Source: CAYNWK01 sp964400875 (GTDB lineage: Bacteria > Chloroflexota > Anaerolineae > Anaerolineales > UBA4823). From it: a DNA stretch of 15,471 nucleotides. The DNA is taken from assembly GCA_964400875.1 (NCBI GenBank), contig CAYNWK010000101.1:1-15471 (forward strand). Reading direction: 5' to 3'. Both the position numbers and the translations under genes were made by a program. The notes below the pieces were generated by a model. The model saw only the letters and a list, made by a program, of their open reading frames with translations, was not told the origin of the DNA and did not search any database. The first letter of the stretch is position 1, and every line of letters starts with the position of its first letter. Positions 8,403 to 15,218 of the stretch are shown piece after piece.

Positions 8403-9579
8403 TTTGGATCGCTTCAGCCAGTGTTCCGGCGCCCGCCGCGGCGCTGACCGGGTAGACTTGCGCTCGGATACCGCTTTCAGCCTGGTAGCTTTCAAGGACG
8501 TGGGCGGCGAACGGCTCGACAAATGCCTCCTCCACAATGGCGATCATGCAGCCCCCAAAGCCGGCCCCCGCCTGGCGCGCTCCGATGACTCCGGGACCGC
8601 TATCCATAGCTGCGTACATCTTTTCCATTTCAGGCGAGCAGATCTCGTATAAATCCCTGGCGCCGGCGTAAGAATCCGCGGCCAAGTCTCGAATGCGCAC
8701 TCTATCACCCGCGACGATCGCTTCGGCAGTGTCCAGCACGCGCTGGTTCTCCTCGATGACGAAGCGGCAGCGCTTGGCGATGACCTCGGGTAATTCGTGG
8801 TCGAATTTCTCAAAATCGTTTCGGGATATGTCCCGCAAAGCGCGAATCTCCGGCAAGAACCCGGTTAAGATGCGTACTCCCTGCTCACACTGCGCCCTGC
8901 GTTCCGCATATTCCGATCCGGTCAGCTCGCGCTTGACGCGCGTGTCGCAGATCACGACTTGCATACCGGCAGCGATCGGTTGATTTTGGCTGGTCAGATC
9001 CCTGCAGTCCAACAGCAGCGCGCAGTCGGCCTGGCCCATCGTCGAAGTGTATTGATCCAGGATGCCGCAGTTCATGCCCACGAATTCGTTCTCAGCGCGC
9101 TGGCAGATCAAGGCCACGTGCAGCGGCTCGATCGCCAGATCGCCCAGCTTGGCGAACAGCATCGCAGTGGAAACCTCCAAAGCGGCCGAGGAGCTCAACC
9201 CGCTGCCCACCGGGACGGTGCTGTGCACCAGCCCGTCGAAGCCAGAGAGCGAAATACCCTCTTCCTGCATGATGGAAGCCACGCCGCGCGCATAATTCGT
9301 CCAGGGCGACTGCCAGTCTTTATCCAGGTGATCCAGGTCGAACGCACCGCCGCTCTCAAGGTTGAGGGAATACAAACGGACGCGCCGATCCGTCCGTGGA
9401 CGGGCAGCGATCCAGGTATCCCGGTCGATCGCCTGGGTCAACACGAAGCCCTGATTGTAATCGGTGTGGCTGCCCATCAGGTCCACCCTGCCAGGCGCGC
9501 GCGTCCAAACCTCCGGCTCGCCGGCAAAGCGCGCCCGGAACTCATCGAGCAGCCGCGCTTTTCTTGCTTCTAAATCCAT
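8395..9579 (-). CDS. galK: Galactokinase (GalK), GHMP kinase family
   Basis: Phosphorylates galactose at C1 with ATP, the first Leloir step. At 394 residues it has normal length. Motif 1 is GRVDLMGSHTDYNQG (residues 30-44), the phosphate-binding GHMP motif is VPVGSGLSSSAALE (122-135), the catalytic base Asp175 is in CGILDQY, and motif 3 is GARQAGAGFGGC. In motif 1 the Glu of the usual GEHTDYN is Ser37; in solved galactokinases that residue contacts the sugar, so specificity could differ. The ATG at 9579 has no ribosome site; a 12-bp palindrome occupies that place. The gene starts 28 bp after the permease stop and overlaps galT, so it reads as part of the transporter operon. It could phosphorylate a galactose relative. 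Confidence 0.94.
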   Translation of the reverse strand: MDLEARKARLLDEFRARFAGEPEVWTRAPGRVDLMGSHTDYNQGFVLTQAIDRDTWIAARPRTDRRVRLYSLNLESGGAFDLDHLDKDWQSPWTNYARGVASIMQEEGISLSGFDGLVHSTVPVGSGLSSSAALEVSTAMLFAKLGDLAIEPLHVALICQRAENEFVGMNCGILDQYTSTMGQADCALLLDCRDLTSQNQPIAAGMQVVICDTRVKRELTGSEYAERRAQCEQGVRILTGFLPEIRALRDISRNDFEKFDHELPEVIAKRCRFVIEENQRVLDTAEAIVAGDRVRIRDLAADSYAGARDLYEICSPEMEKMYAAMDSGPGVIGARQAGAGFGGCMIAIVEEAFVEPFAAHVLESYQAESGIRAQVYPVSAAAGAGTLAEAIQSG

Positions 9580-9591
9580 AAATTCGAATTT
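9580..9591. repeat. 12-bp palindrome just upstream of galK
   Basis: The perfect palindrome AAATTCGAATTT abuts the galK start codon in the 28-bp gap after the permease gene, where a ribosome site would be expected. It may be an operator or a fragment of a dispersed repeat: TTCGAATT followed by TTTTAGC-T/C-TGC-like bases also occurs near 5475-5498. Function is unknown. Confidence 0.3.
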
Positions 9592-9607
9592 TTAGCCTGC
9601 CAGCTGC

Positions 9608-10630
9608 TTACTCCATCCGTCGGCGGAGAACAGCGTGCATGGTAACCGAGACAACGATGATCAAACCGTATATCAATTGGGTCCAGAATCCGGTCAGGCC
9701 CACCGAGACGATTGCGGCTTCGATTGCGCCGATGATAAAGCTGCCGATGAAGGTGCCTAAAACGGTGCCGGTGCCGCCGAAAACGGAAGTGCCGCCTAAG
9801 AACACGGAGGAAAGCGTGTTGAGCAGGTATCCATCGCCCAGGCTGGGCCAGAAATACGTCACATGCAAGCTGGCGATCACGCCGGCAAAAGCCGAGACCA
9901 ACCCCACCAGCGCAAATACGATCATGCGCACCCGTCTGGTGTTGACACCCATCAACTTGGCGCTTTCGACGTTGTCGCCGATCAGGTAGATATGTGCCCC
10001 GATCCGGTGCCGGTTGAGCAGCACCCAGGTCAATATGGCTATCACGACTAGCCAGATCATCTGCGCCGGAAAAACACCGCCGATCTTACCGACCAGCAAG
10101 GGATAGATGATCGAATCTTTAACCGCCACCAGCGTGCCGCTTCTCCCTTGAGAGAGAACGAGAACTGCGCCGCGCCAGAAGAACTGGGTACCGATGGTGG
10201 CCACCAGGGAAGGGATCCCGAACCAAACAACGATGACGCCGTTCAACAGGCCGGCAAAAAGTCCGACTGCCAGCGCGGCCAGTGTGGCCAGCACAGCGTT
10301 ACCTGTGGCGTCAAACACGAAGATGAAGCCCACCATGCCGATGGCCATAATCGAGCCGAAGGAGAGGTCCATCTCTCCGGCAATCACCGCTAGCGTCAAG
10401 GGCAATGCCATCAGCGCGAAGAACGGGATCGTGGACATGAACGAGAGGTAGATACGTGGTGATAGAAAAACGTCAGGCGCTGTGATGATAAAGAACAACC
10501 AACCTGCGAAGAAAACTCCCAGGATGCCCAGTTGGGGACCATAAGTGCGCAGAAACTTCGATAACCTGCTTTTCTCTTCGTAGCTGCGGTCCGCTTCTTG
10601 CGGAGCGACTTCTTTTGCCGTCGTGTTCAT
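9608..10630 (-). CDS. Sugar ABC transporter permease (RbsC/FrcC-type, BPD_transp_2 family)
   Basis: Membrane channel of a ribose/fructose/xylose-type sugar importer, 340 residues with about nine to ten hydrophobic segments after a charged cytoplasmic N-terminus of about 35 residues. It carries the family hallmark VIAGEMDLSFGS (compare GGIDLSVGS in RbsC). The segment NRHRIGAHIYLIGDNVESAKLMGVNTRR is the cytoplasmic loop that couples to the ATPase, and the C-terminus has a GGTSVFGGTGTVLG glycine loop. The frame is open to a TTG at 10666 overlapping the ATPase stop. I chose the ATG at 10630 because AGGACGG lies upstream at a workable distance. It follows the ATPase gene closely and precedes galK by 28 bp. 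The sugar is not readable from sequence; context favours galactose or a derivative. Confidence 0.93.
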   Translation of the reverse strand: MNTTAKEVAPQEADRSYEEKSRLSKFLRTYGPQLGILGVFFAGWLFFIITAPDVFLSPRIYLSFMSTIPFFALMALPLTLAVIAGEMDLSFGSIMAIGMVGFIFVFDATGNAVLATLAALAVGLFAGLLNGVIVVWFGIPSLVATIGTQFFWRGAVLVLSQGRSGTLVAVKDSIIYPLLVGKIGGVFPAQMIWLVVIAILTWVLLNRHRIGAHIYLIGDNVESAKLMGVNTRRVRMIVFALVGLVSAFAGVIASLHVTYFWPSLGDGYLLNTLSSVFLGGTSVFGGTGTVLGTFIGSFIIGAIEAAIVSVGLTGFWTQLIYGLIIVVSVTMHAVLRRRME

Positions 10631-10662
10631 CTTATACCGTCCTATGGGTAGGGCTCCGCGGG

Positions 10663-11418
10663 TCAATCGAAGCTGCCGGTCTCAGCCACCCTGTACATCT
10701 TTTCCATCAGGTCGTCCAGGGTAATATCTTTGGTCATGAATTCGCCAGCCACGGTGCCGCGGTCGATCACTACGACACGGTCGGCGACCGAATAGACGTG
10801 AAAGATATTATGGTCGATGAAAATGGCCGATTTGCCGGCTTTCTTAATGCCCCGCACGAAATCCAGCAGCTTGCGCGTCTCTTTCAAGGACAATCCCATC
10901 GTTGGTTCGTCCAGGATGATAATGTCGGCGTCGAAGTAAAGGGCACGAACGATTGCCACGCCTTGCTTCTCGCCGCCGGAAAAAGTGCCGATGCGCGAAT
11001 CGGGAGATACAGCGCTGGAGGTGAACCCCATGGACTCGAGCATCAGACGATCGGTTTCCTCGCGCATTTTCTTGACGTCCATCAGGCCGATTGAATTGCT
11101 GATCTCCCTGCCGATGAAGATATTGCGCCACAAAGTCTGCTGCTCCGCCAGGGCGCGTTCCTGGTAGACCGTCTCGACGCCTAGTTCGCGTGCTTTGGGG
11201 ACGGTCAGGTTTTCAACCGGCTCACCGTTGAACAAGATCTTCCCGGTGGTAGGATGGTGGTAGCCGGTGATGATTTTGATCAAGGTTGATTTCCCGGCGC
11301 CGTTGTCGCCCAGCAAACCGACCACCTCGTTGGGCCCGAGTACGAAGTTTACGTCGTGGAGCGCCCTTACTTCTCCAAACCACATCGAAATGTCGCGCAG
11401 CTCTAATCTGTTATCCAT
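10663..11418 (-). CDS. Sugar ABC transporter ATP-binding protein, single-domain (FrcA-type)
   Basis: ATPase energising the importer, 251 residues, with one nucleotide-binding domain rather than the two fused domains of RbsA/MglA/XylG. Walker A is GDNGAGKST (37-45), the signature is FSGGEKQ (146-152), Walker B is IIILDEP (166-172) with Glu171, and the switch His203 is in IDHN. It resembles half-size FrcA proteins, which would act as a homodimer on the single permease. The start is the ATG at 11418, preceded by GGAGG six bases away; the frame runs on to 11445 without support. Gene order is binding protein, ATPase, permease, with a 213-bp hairpin-rich gap before this gene, suggesting it is translated less than the binding protein. 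Confidence 0.95.
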   Translation of the reverse strand: MDNRLELRDISMWFGEVRALHDVNFVLGPNEVVGLLGDNGAGKSTLIKIITGYHHPTTGKILFNGEPVENLTVPKARELGVETVYQERALAEQQTLWRNIFIGREISNSIGLMDVKKMREETDRLMLESMGFTSSAVSPDSRIGTFSGGEKQGVAIVRALYFDADIIILDEPTMGLSLKETRKLLDFVRGIKKAGKSAIFIDHNIFHVYSVADRVVVIDRGTVAGEFMTKDITLDDLMEKMYRVAETGSFD

Positions 11419-11506
11419 TAAGCACCTCCAAAACCCGCAATCCATCCTTCCAAAGCAGATCGCTACGAGTCAGGATTATGTTAAAGCCTATCATACCTCA
11501 CTCACC

Positions 11507-11550
11507 TCTGCAGCAATTTCCGACAGCGAACTATCGGCAATTGCTGCAGA
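11507..11550 (-). promoter_or_regulatory. Large hairpin A between binding-protein and ATPase genes
   Basis: Perfect 12-bp inverted repeat TCTGCAGCAATT / AATTGCTGCAGA. An inner CCGA/TCGG pairing gives a nearly continuous 16-bp stem with one mismatch and a 10-nt loop. It lies in the transcribed gap after the sugar-binding protein gene. There is no T-tract, so a transcript-stabilising or processing element is more likely than a full terminator. Confidence 0.6.
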
Positions 11551-11561
11551 AGCCTACTGCG

Positions 11562-11620
11562 TGAGGCTGCGCGCCCTTGCGATGCTTGCTGCTTATCGTC
11601 TGGAAGAGCGCGCAGCCTCA
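11562..11620 (-). promoter_or_regulatory. Large hairpin B between binding-protein and ATPase genes
   Basis: Perfect 13-bp GC-rich inverted repeat TGAGGCTGCGCGC / GCGCGCAGCCTCA around a 33-nt loop, starting 11 bases after the binding-protein stop codon. Such a stem would block 3' exonucleases and protect the upstream message, as intergenic stems do in other sugar ABC operons. No T-tract follows on the minus strand. Confidence 0.6.
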
Positions 11621-11631
11621 TCAAAACACGA

Positions 11632-12765
11632 CTAGCGGATTTGCTTCTCGACCAGGTCGGCCAGCAGATCGACGTTGTCTGCGTGGGCGAAGCCGGCCCC
11701 AGTGTCGATGTGCAAACCGGTGAAGGCATAGTTGTTGGTCAGGCAGATCTGCAAAATCGGCAGGTAGCCTTGCAGCCACTGCTGCTGGTCGCTGACCAGG
11801 TCGGTCCAGCCGCCCCGGATAGCTTCCACCGTCGCGGAGGACAGGTCAAACCCCGCTGCATAAACATCATCGGGGCCGAGGCCGGCGGCGGTCAGGTAAG
11901 TCTCCAGGGTGGCGGTCAGAGCGCCGTGATCGGTGACGACCAGCTTGATGTCTGGGTTGGCCTGCATCACACCGACAAAGGTCGATACCCCTGCAGTCGC
12001 ATCAGCATTGGTCGCGTCGTCGATCTCCTGGTAGACGACCTCCATACCGGCTTCTTCCAAGGCCTCTTTGACCCCGCGGGTGCGCTCTCCGCGCCCAGCC
12101 TGGCTCAGCAAACCCCACACGAAGGCTTTGTCGCCCTCGCCCAGGCCAAAACGGTTGACTGCCTCGCTGCCCAGCGCATGGCCGGCTGCGTATTGTTCCG
12201 CGCCGACGTAGCCAAAGCCCTGGGATGCGTATGGAGCCTCGAGCGTCGGCAATGTTACATTCTGGCTGGTGATGATGATGCCCTGGGATTCGGCGTCCTC
12301 GACCAGCGGCCGGTAGGCGTCATCCCCTGGGTGCCCCATGATGGCAATGCCGTCGGGGTTGGTGGCGATGGCTTCGGAGAACTGGGTCACCATCTTCTGC
12401 GGGTCCCAGTCGGACCACACGTATTCCACGTTGGCGCCCAGGTCTGCAGCGGCAGCTAAAGCGCCGTTATATACCACGGTCGCGAAAGGTCCGCCGGGAG
12501 GTCCGCCGGGGAAGAAGATGATGTCCGTGTTGCTGCACCACTTGTCCCCTTGTGCGGGGGCTGGCCCACTGGTCTCGCCGGGCTCTGTAGCAGCCATGGC
12601 CTCGGTAGGCGCTTCGGCGACCGGTTCACCCTCGGTGGCTGCTGCTGCTGGCGTGTCGCCAGCCGGTGCAGAGGTGGCTTCCGGTGGCGTTGGCTGGCAT
12701 GCGGCCAGGACAAAAGTCAAAATAAGCAGGGCGGGGATCACCCATTTTGTGATCAGGTTCTTCAT
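11632..12765 (-). CDS. Sugar ABC transporter substrate-binding lipoprotein (periplasmic-binding protein type 1, Peripla_BP_4)
   Basis: Extracytoplasmic sugar receptor of 377 residues. Signal peptide 1-22 ends in a lipobox, VLAAC, with lipid-anchored Cys23. Residues 24-75 are an Ala/Pro/Thr/Glu-rich linker, then the two-lobed RbsB-like fold: IIFFPGG first strand, NPDGIAIMGHPGDDAYRPLV, IITSQN, GRGERTRGVKEALEEAG in the hinge region, and DLVSDQQQWLQGYLPI near the end, where RbsB-like proteins have D-Q-x-P/W-x-Q-G. Its ligand is not readable, but the operon holds galK, galT and methyl-transfer genes. The start is strong, with AAGGAG before the ATG at a good distance. A 159-bp leader precedes it and two big hairpins follow, which fits high expression of the binding protein relative to ATPase and permease. 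Confidence 0.94.
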   Translation of the reverse strand: MKNLITKWVIPALLILTFVLAACQPTPPEATSAPAGDTPAAAATEGEPVAEAPTEAMAATEPGETSGPAPAQGDKWCSNTDIIFFPGGPPGGPFATVVYNGALAAAADLGANVEYVWSDWDPQKMVTQFSEAIATNPDGIAIMGHPGDDAYRPLVEDAESQGIIITSQNVTLPTLEAPYASQGFGYVGAEQYAAGHALGSEAVNRFGLGEGDKAFVWGLLSQAGRGERTRGVKEALEEAGMEVVYQEIDDATNADATAGVSTFVGVMQANPDIKLVVTDHGALTATLETYLTAAGLGPDDVYAAGFDLSSATVEAIRGGWTDLVSDQQQWLQGYLPILQICLTNNYAFTGLHIDTGAGFAHADNVDLLADLVEKQIR

Positions 12766-12924
12766 TTTCCTATCTCCTTGACTGAATTAATTGTGTTCCG
12801 ATCCTTCGTGAGACCTTCTGGTTTTGCTGCTTTTCTCGTGAGACACCTCCTTGTTTCATTCTTGCTGAGATTTTTGCAGGTTACGGGGGCTGAATTCTTG
12901 TACGCATTACGCCGGTAAGTCGGA
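12766..12924 (-). other. Leader region before the binding-protein gene, with direct repeats and a possible short ORF
   Basis: No established gene lies here. It holds a 9-bp direct repeat, TCGTGAGAC on the + strand, at 12806-12814 and 12836-12844 (30 bases start to start). A possible 29-codon reading frame on the minus strand starts with ATG at 12859 and stops at 12770, so its stop codon falls in the Shine-Dalgarno region of the binding-protein gene. An AAGGAGGT sits inside that frame with no start codon at a useful distance. I see no convincing -35/-10 pair or known riboswitch box. Confidence 0.35.
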
Positions 12925-13149
12925 CTAATGCCATTGTGCTATCTTCTTAAGCGGGTATTCTTCTTCCGCTTCGCTCTCCGTTGCGACCCACAAGAACAAC
13001 TCGAGCGGGTCCATCGCTTCGATAAATTTATCCAACTCCTTCTTGTCCAAATCCACGATCACGGGCATGCTTTGCAGCTCTACCGACCACCCCTCCCGGA
13101 TCTGAATACTGGATTGCATCGTCAAATCATTCTCGAAGCGCCATGGCAT
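12925..13149 (-). CDS. Small acidic protein of unknown function
   Basis: I do not recognise this 74-residue protein. It begins four bases after the corrinoid-protein stop codon, the spacing expected of an operon gene, though the Shine-Dalgarno is weak. The sequence is soluble with no signal or membrane segment: a central VIVDLDKKELDKFIEAMDPLE stretch likely forms strand and helix, and the C-terminal third is rich in Glu, with SEAEEEYP. A second in-frame ATG at 13119 would give a protein ten residues shorter. The position suggests an accessory factor for the methyl-transfer pair or a regulator of the transporter genes that follow; both are inference. The competing + strand frame here has no gene-like features. 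Confidence 0.55.
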   Translation of the reverse strand: MPWRFENDLTMQSSIQIREGWSVELQSMPVIVDLDKKELDKFIEAMDPLELFLWVATESEAEEEYPLKKIAQWH

Positions 13150-13153
13150 CTCG

Positions 13154-13789
13154 TCAGGCGACCAGCCGTTTCGCCAGCGAAGCAGCCTGGCTGGCGTCGG
13201 GCGCGTAGCCGTCTGCGCCGATCTTCTGGGCGTGGTCGGCGGTGACCGGCGCGCCCCCGATGATGATCTTGACCTTATCCCGCAGGCCGGCCTCGCGTAT
13301 CGCCTGGATGGTCGTGTCCATGCGCGGCATCGTCGTGGTCAGCAGGGCGGACATCGCCACGATATCGACTTCGTTCTCTTTGATGGCGTTGACGAACTTC
13401 TCCGCTGCAACGTCAGTGCCTAAATCGTAGATCTCGAATCCAGCGCCTTCCAGCATCATTGCGACCAGGTTTTTGCCGATATCGTGCAGGTCGCCCTGGA
13501 CAGTGCCGATGGCGACCTTGCCGGCTGGCTTGACATCCGCGTCCACCAGTAAAGGCTTGAGGATCGCCAGGCCGCCTTTCATCGCCCGGGCGGCGATCAG
13601 CATCTCCGGGACGAAATATTCGCCTTCCTCGAAAAGGCGCCCGACTTCGTCCATGGCAGGGATCAGAGCTTCGTGCAAAATCGTCCCGGGTTCTACTTCT
13701 TTAGCCAGCGCAGCCTGCACGCTTTCCGTGACTGCCAGCAAATCACCGACCAAAATGCCTTCGTAAATCGGTTGCAGTGTTGAGTCCAT
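13154..13789 (-). CDS. Corrinoid (B12-binding) methyl-carrier protein, MtaC/MtbC/MtvC-like
   Basis: Cytoplasmic cobalamin shuttle of 211 residues, the standard size for corrinoid proteins of methanol, methylamine and methoxyaromatic methyltransferase systems. Residues 1-85 form the helical cap (B12-binding 2 type; EPGTILHEALIPAMDEVGRLFEEGEYFVPEML). Residues 88-211 are the Rossmann B12 domain, with DLHDIGKN (100-107) giving His102 as lower cobalt ligand, then a MSALLTTTMP strand-turn and the IIIGGAPV motif that holds the nucleotide tail. It would pass a methyl group from a substrate methyltransferase to an acceptor. The ATG at 13789 has GGAGAG upstream; the frame continues to 13825 without support. 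It follows the URO-D gene by 32 bp, a classic pairing. Confidence 0.93.
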   Translation of the reverse strand: MDSTLQPIYEGILVGDLLAVTESVQAALAKEVEPGTILHEALIPAMDEVGRLFEEGEYFVPEMLIAARAMKGGLAILKPLLVDADVKPAGKVAIGTVQGDLHDIGKNLVAMMLEGAGFEIYDLGTDVAAEKFVNAIKENEVDIVAMSALLTTTMPRMDTTIQAIREAGLRDKVKIIIGGAPVTADHAQKIGADGYAPDASQAASLAKRLVA

Positions 13790-13821
13790 CGTCTCTCCAA
13801 ATCGATAAGATTGATAAAGGT

Positions 13822-14910
13822 TCACAGACCGGCGTACGGGGTATCTCGGATGGTATCGACCATTGCCCAGAAGTTCTCCATCGGGGTATCGAGCTGTACG
13901 TGGTGTGTCGGGGCCAGGATCAGCCCGCCGCCCTTACCCAGAGTTCGCAGGCGTTCGAGCACCTCCGCCCGCACCACCTCCGCGGAGCCGAAAGGCAGGG
14001 TATGCTGCTCGTCGATCGAGCCCCAGAAGCACAGCTGTTCTCCGTAAGTCGCCTTGATCTCGGCCGGGTCCATACTGGCGGGCTGAATCGGATTCAATAC
14101 ATCAAGGCCGATCTCGATCAGCTCGAGGATGATCGGCCGGATGTCGCCATCGGAGTGGTAGGCGACCTTCAATTGTGGGTTGATCGACTTGAGCTCGGCG
14201 ATGAAGCGCGCCATGCGTGGCTTCAAATAACGCCGCCACATACCCGGTGAGATCAGCATCCTGTTTTGGGCGCCCACGTCATCGCCCGTCCAGATCATGT
14301 CCACGCCGAGATCGACCAGCTTTTTCGCTGCGGTCAGGTGATATTCGAAGGGAATGTCGAGGATGGCTTCCGCCAGATCCGGATCGACCACCATGTCCAG
14401 CAGCATCTGTTCCAGGCCTCGCAGCGCCCAGGCTGTTTCGAAAATGGTGGTCACGGTGACGCCCACTATCCAGTATTCATCCTTGAAATCGCGCACCATC
14501 TGCTCGGCGTCGCAATACAGTTCGAGCCGGTGAGGGTCGGGCGGCCGGTAGCCGGGGATGGCTGCCTCGTCCGCCAGGGGGTGGGCGGCGATCTCGGTGT
14601 AGTGGCCGCGCCCGAAGGGCGTCTCGTACGGGTGCACCCGCCAACCGATGCCCCATTCGTCCGTATAGGGCTTCACGTCCTGGTAGTATGAATTCGCCCA
14701 GCCGACCGAAGTGAGCAGCATATCCTCGCCGAGCCCGCGCTCCAGGGAATATGTGTTGCCGCCGCCGTGGGGATTGTGCAGGCTGGCCTCGGAGATGCCC
14801 AATTCCTTTCGCAGGCGCAGGGCAAACTCTGGCGTGAAGCTGACCTGCATCGGGCAGCGGTCCGGCGTTTCGTGGTTCAGCGCAAGCTGGACGCGTTCTC
14901 GGGGTTTCAT
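13822..14910 (-). CDS. Uroporphyrinogen decarboxylase (URO-D) superfamily protein, methyltransferase-like
   Basis: TIM-barrel protein of 362 residues. The superfamily covers haem-pathway HemE and zinc methyltransferases for corrinoids (MtaA, MtbA, CmuA). The partnership with the next gene, a corrinoid protein, points to methyl transfer. Motifs seen are TGDDVGAQNRMLISPGMWR (208-226), YHSDGD (251-256), IEIGLDVLNPIQP (265-277), FWGSIDEQHTLPFG (295-308) and LAPTHHVQLDTPMENFW near the end. The MtaA-type zinc motif H-x-C is here His252-x-Asp254, and no Cys lies in the late HHVQ region, so metal binding would differ. It starts at an ATG overlapping the upstream aldolase remnant's stop (ATGA). It is unlikely to be a true HemE given context and motifs. 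The substrate is unknown. Confidence 0.88.
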   Translation of the reverse strand: MKPRERVQLALNHETPDRCPMQVSFTPEFALRLRKELGISEASLHNPHGGGNTYSLERGLGEDMLLTSVGWANSYYQDVKPYTDEWGIGWRVHPYETPFGRGHYTEIAAHPLADEAAIPGYRPPDPHRLELYCDAEQMVRDFKDEYWIVGVTVTTIFETAWALRGLEQMLLDMVVDPDLAEAILDIPFEYHLTAAKKLVDLGVDMIWTGDDVGAQNRMLISPGMWRRYLKPRMARFIAELKSINPQLKVAYHSDGDIRPIILELIEIGLDVLNPIQPASMDPAEIKATYGEQLCFWGSIDEQHTLPFGSAEVVRAEVLERLRTLGKGGGLILAPTHHVQLDTPMENFWAMVDTIRDTPYAGL

Positions 14911-15173
14911 GACTGCTTCAGCTCTCTGGATTGCTCCGTTTGACCGTATACATGCTGGTAACAGTAACGCAGTTCCTCCATCAGCTCCGCCGGGATCTCG
15001 TCCGGCTGGCCGATTTGCAGAGCCAGCCAGACCATCCTGGCGATCTCCTCGACCATTACCTCGCTCTTGAGCGCTGCTTCCTCACTGGGTCCGATGGTAA
15101 ACACACCCTGGTTCTTTGACAAGACTGCCGGAGACGAACCGAATGATTCATCCACGATTTGCCCAATCTGCAC
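14907..15173 (-). pseudogene. Class II aldolase/adducin (AraD/FucA-like) C-terminal remnant, 5'-truncated
   Basis: The 88 residues match only the C-terminal third of AraD/FucA-type sugar-phosphate aldolases or epimerases (normally about 210-260 residues): SPAVLSKNQGVFTIG, then AALKSEVMVEEIARMVWLALQIG and a final YCYQHVYGQ. The N-terminal two thirds, with the first metal ligands, are absent. A TGA lies directly before the only possible start, a GTG at 15173, and the LacI-type gene ends at 15228, leaving no room. The metal-binding His of the usual NHG motif is Gln22 here, a further sign of decay. The 3' end is preserved as an ATGA overlap with the URO-D gene, so an intact aldolase probably once headed this operon. 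A functional short protein cannot be excluded. Confidence 0.65.
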
Positions 15174-15190
15174 TCACCGATCAAGAGAAC

Positions 15191-15218
15191 CCGCCACAAG
15201 GGATGGCTTCCGTGGCGG
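15191..15218 (-). terminator. Hairpin after the LacI-family gene, possible terminator
   Basis: Perfect 7-bp GC-rich inverted repeat CCGCCAC / GTGGCGG with a 14-nt loop. On the minus strand it is followed by GTTCTCTTG, a weak T-rich tail. It lies ten bases after the regulator stop codon and before the aldolase remnant, so it could end or attenuate the regulator transcript. Confidence 0.4.

Noticed and set aside
8403..8537. N-terminal extension of GalT into galK
   Set aside because: The extra 45 residues are out-of-frame galK sequence, and family alignment starts at the GTG at 8402.
8959..9573. 204-residue open frame on + opposite galK
   Set aside because: Shadow caused by high GC third positions in galK; sequence has no family features.
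11507..11620. Hairpins A and B as intrinsic terminators or an IS end
   Set aside because: No T-tract follows either stem, the operon genes continue downstream, and there is no transposase or target duplication.
11641..12459. 272-residue open frame on + opposite the sugar-binding protein
   Set aside because: Antisense shadow of a well-supported gene with lipobox and family motifs; no ribosome site or recognisable domain.
12766..12924. Cobalamin riboswitch before the transporter genes
   Set aside because: Expected in a B12-linked operon, but I could not find a B12-box consensus or the conserved core in either this leader or the gap before the URO-D gene.
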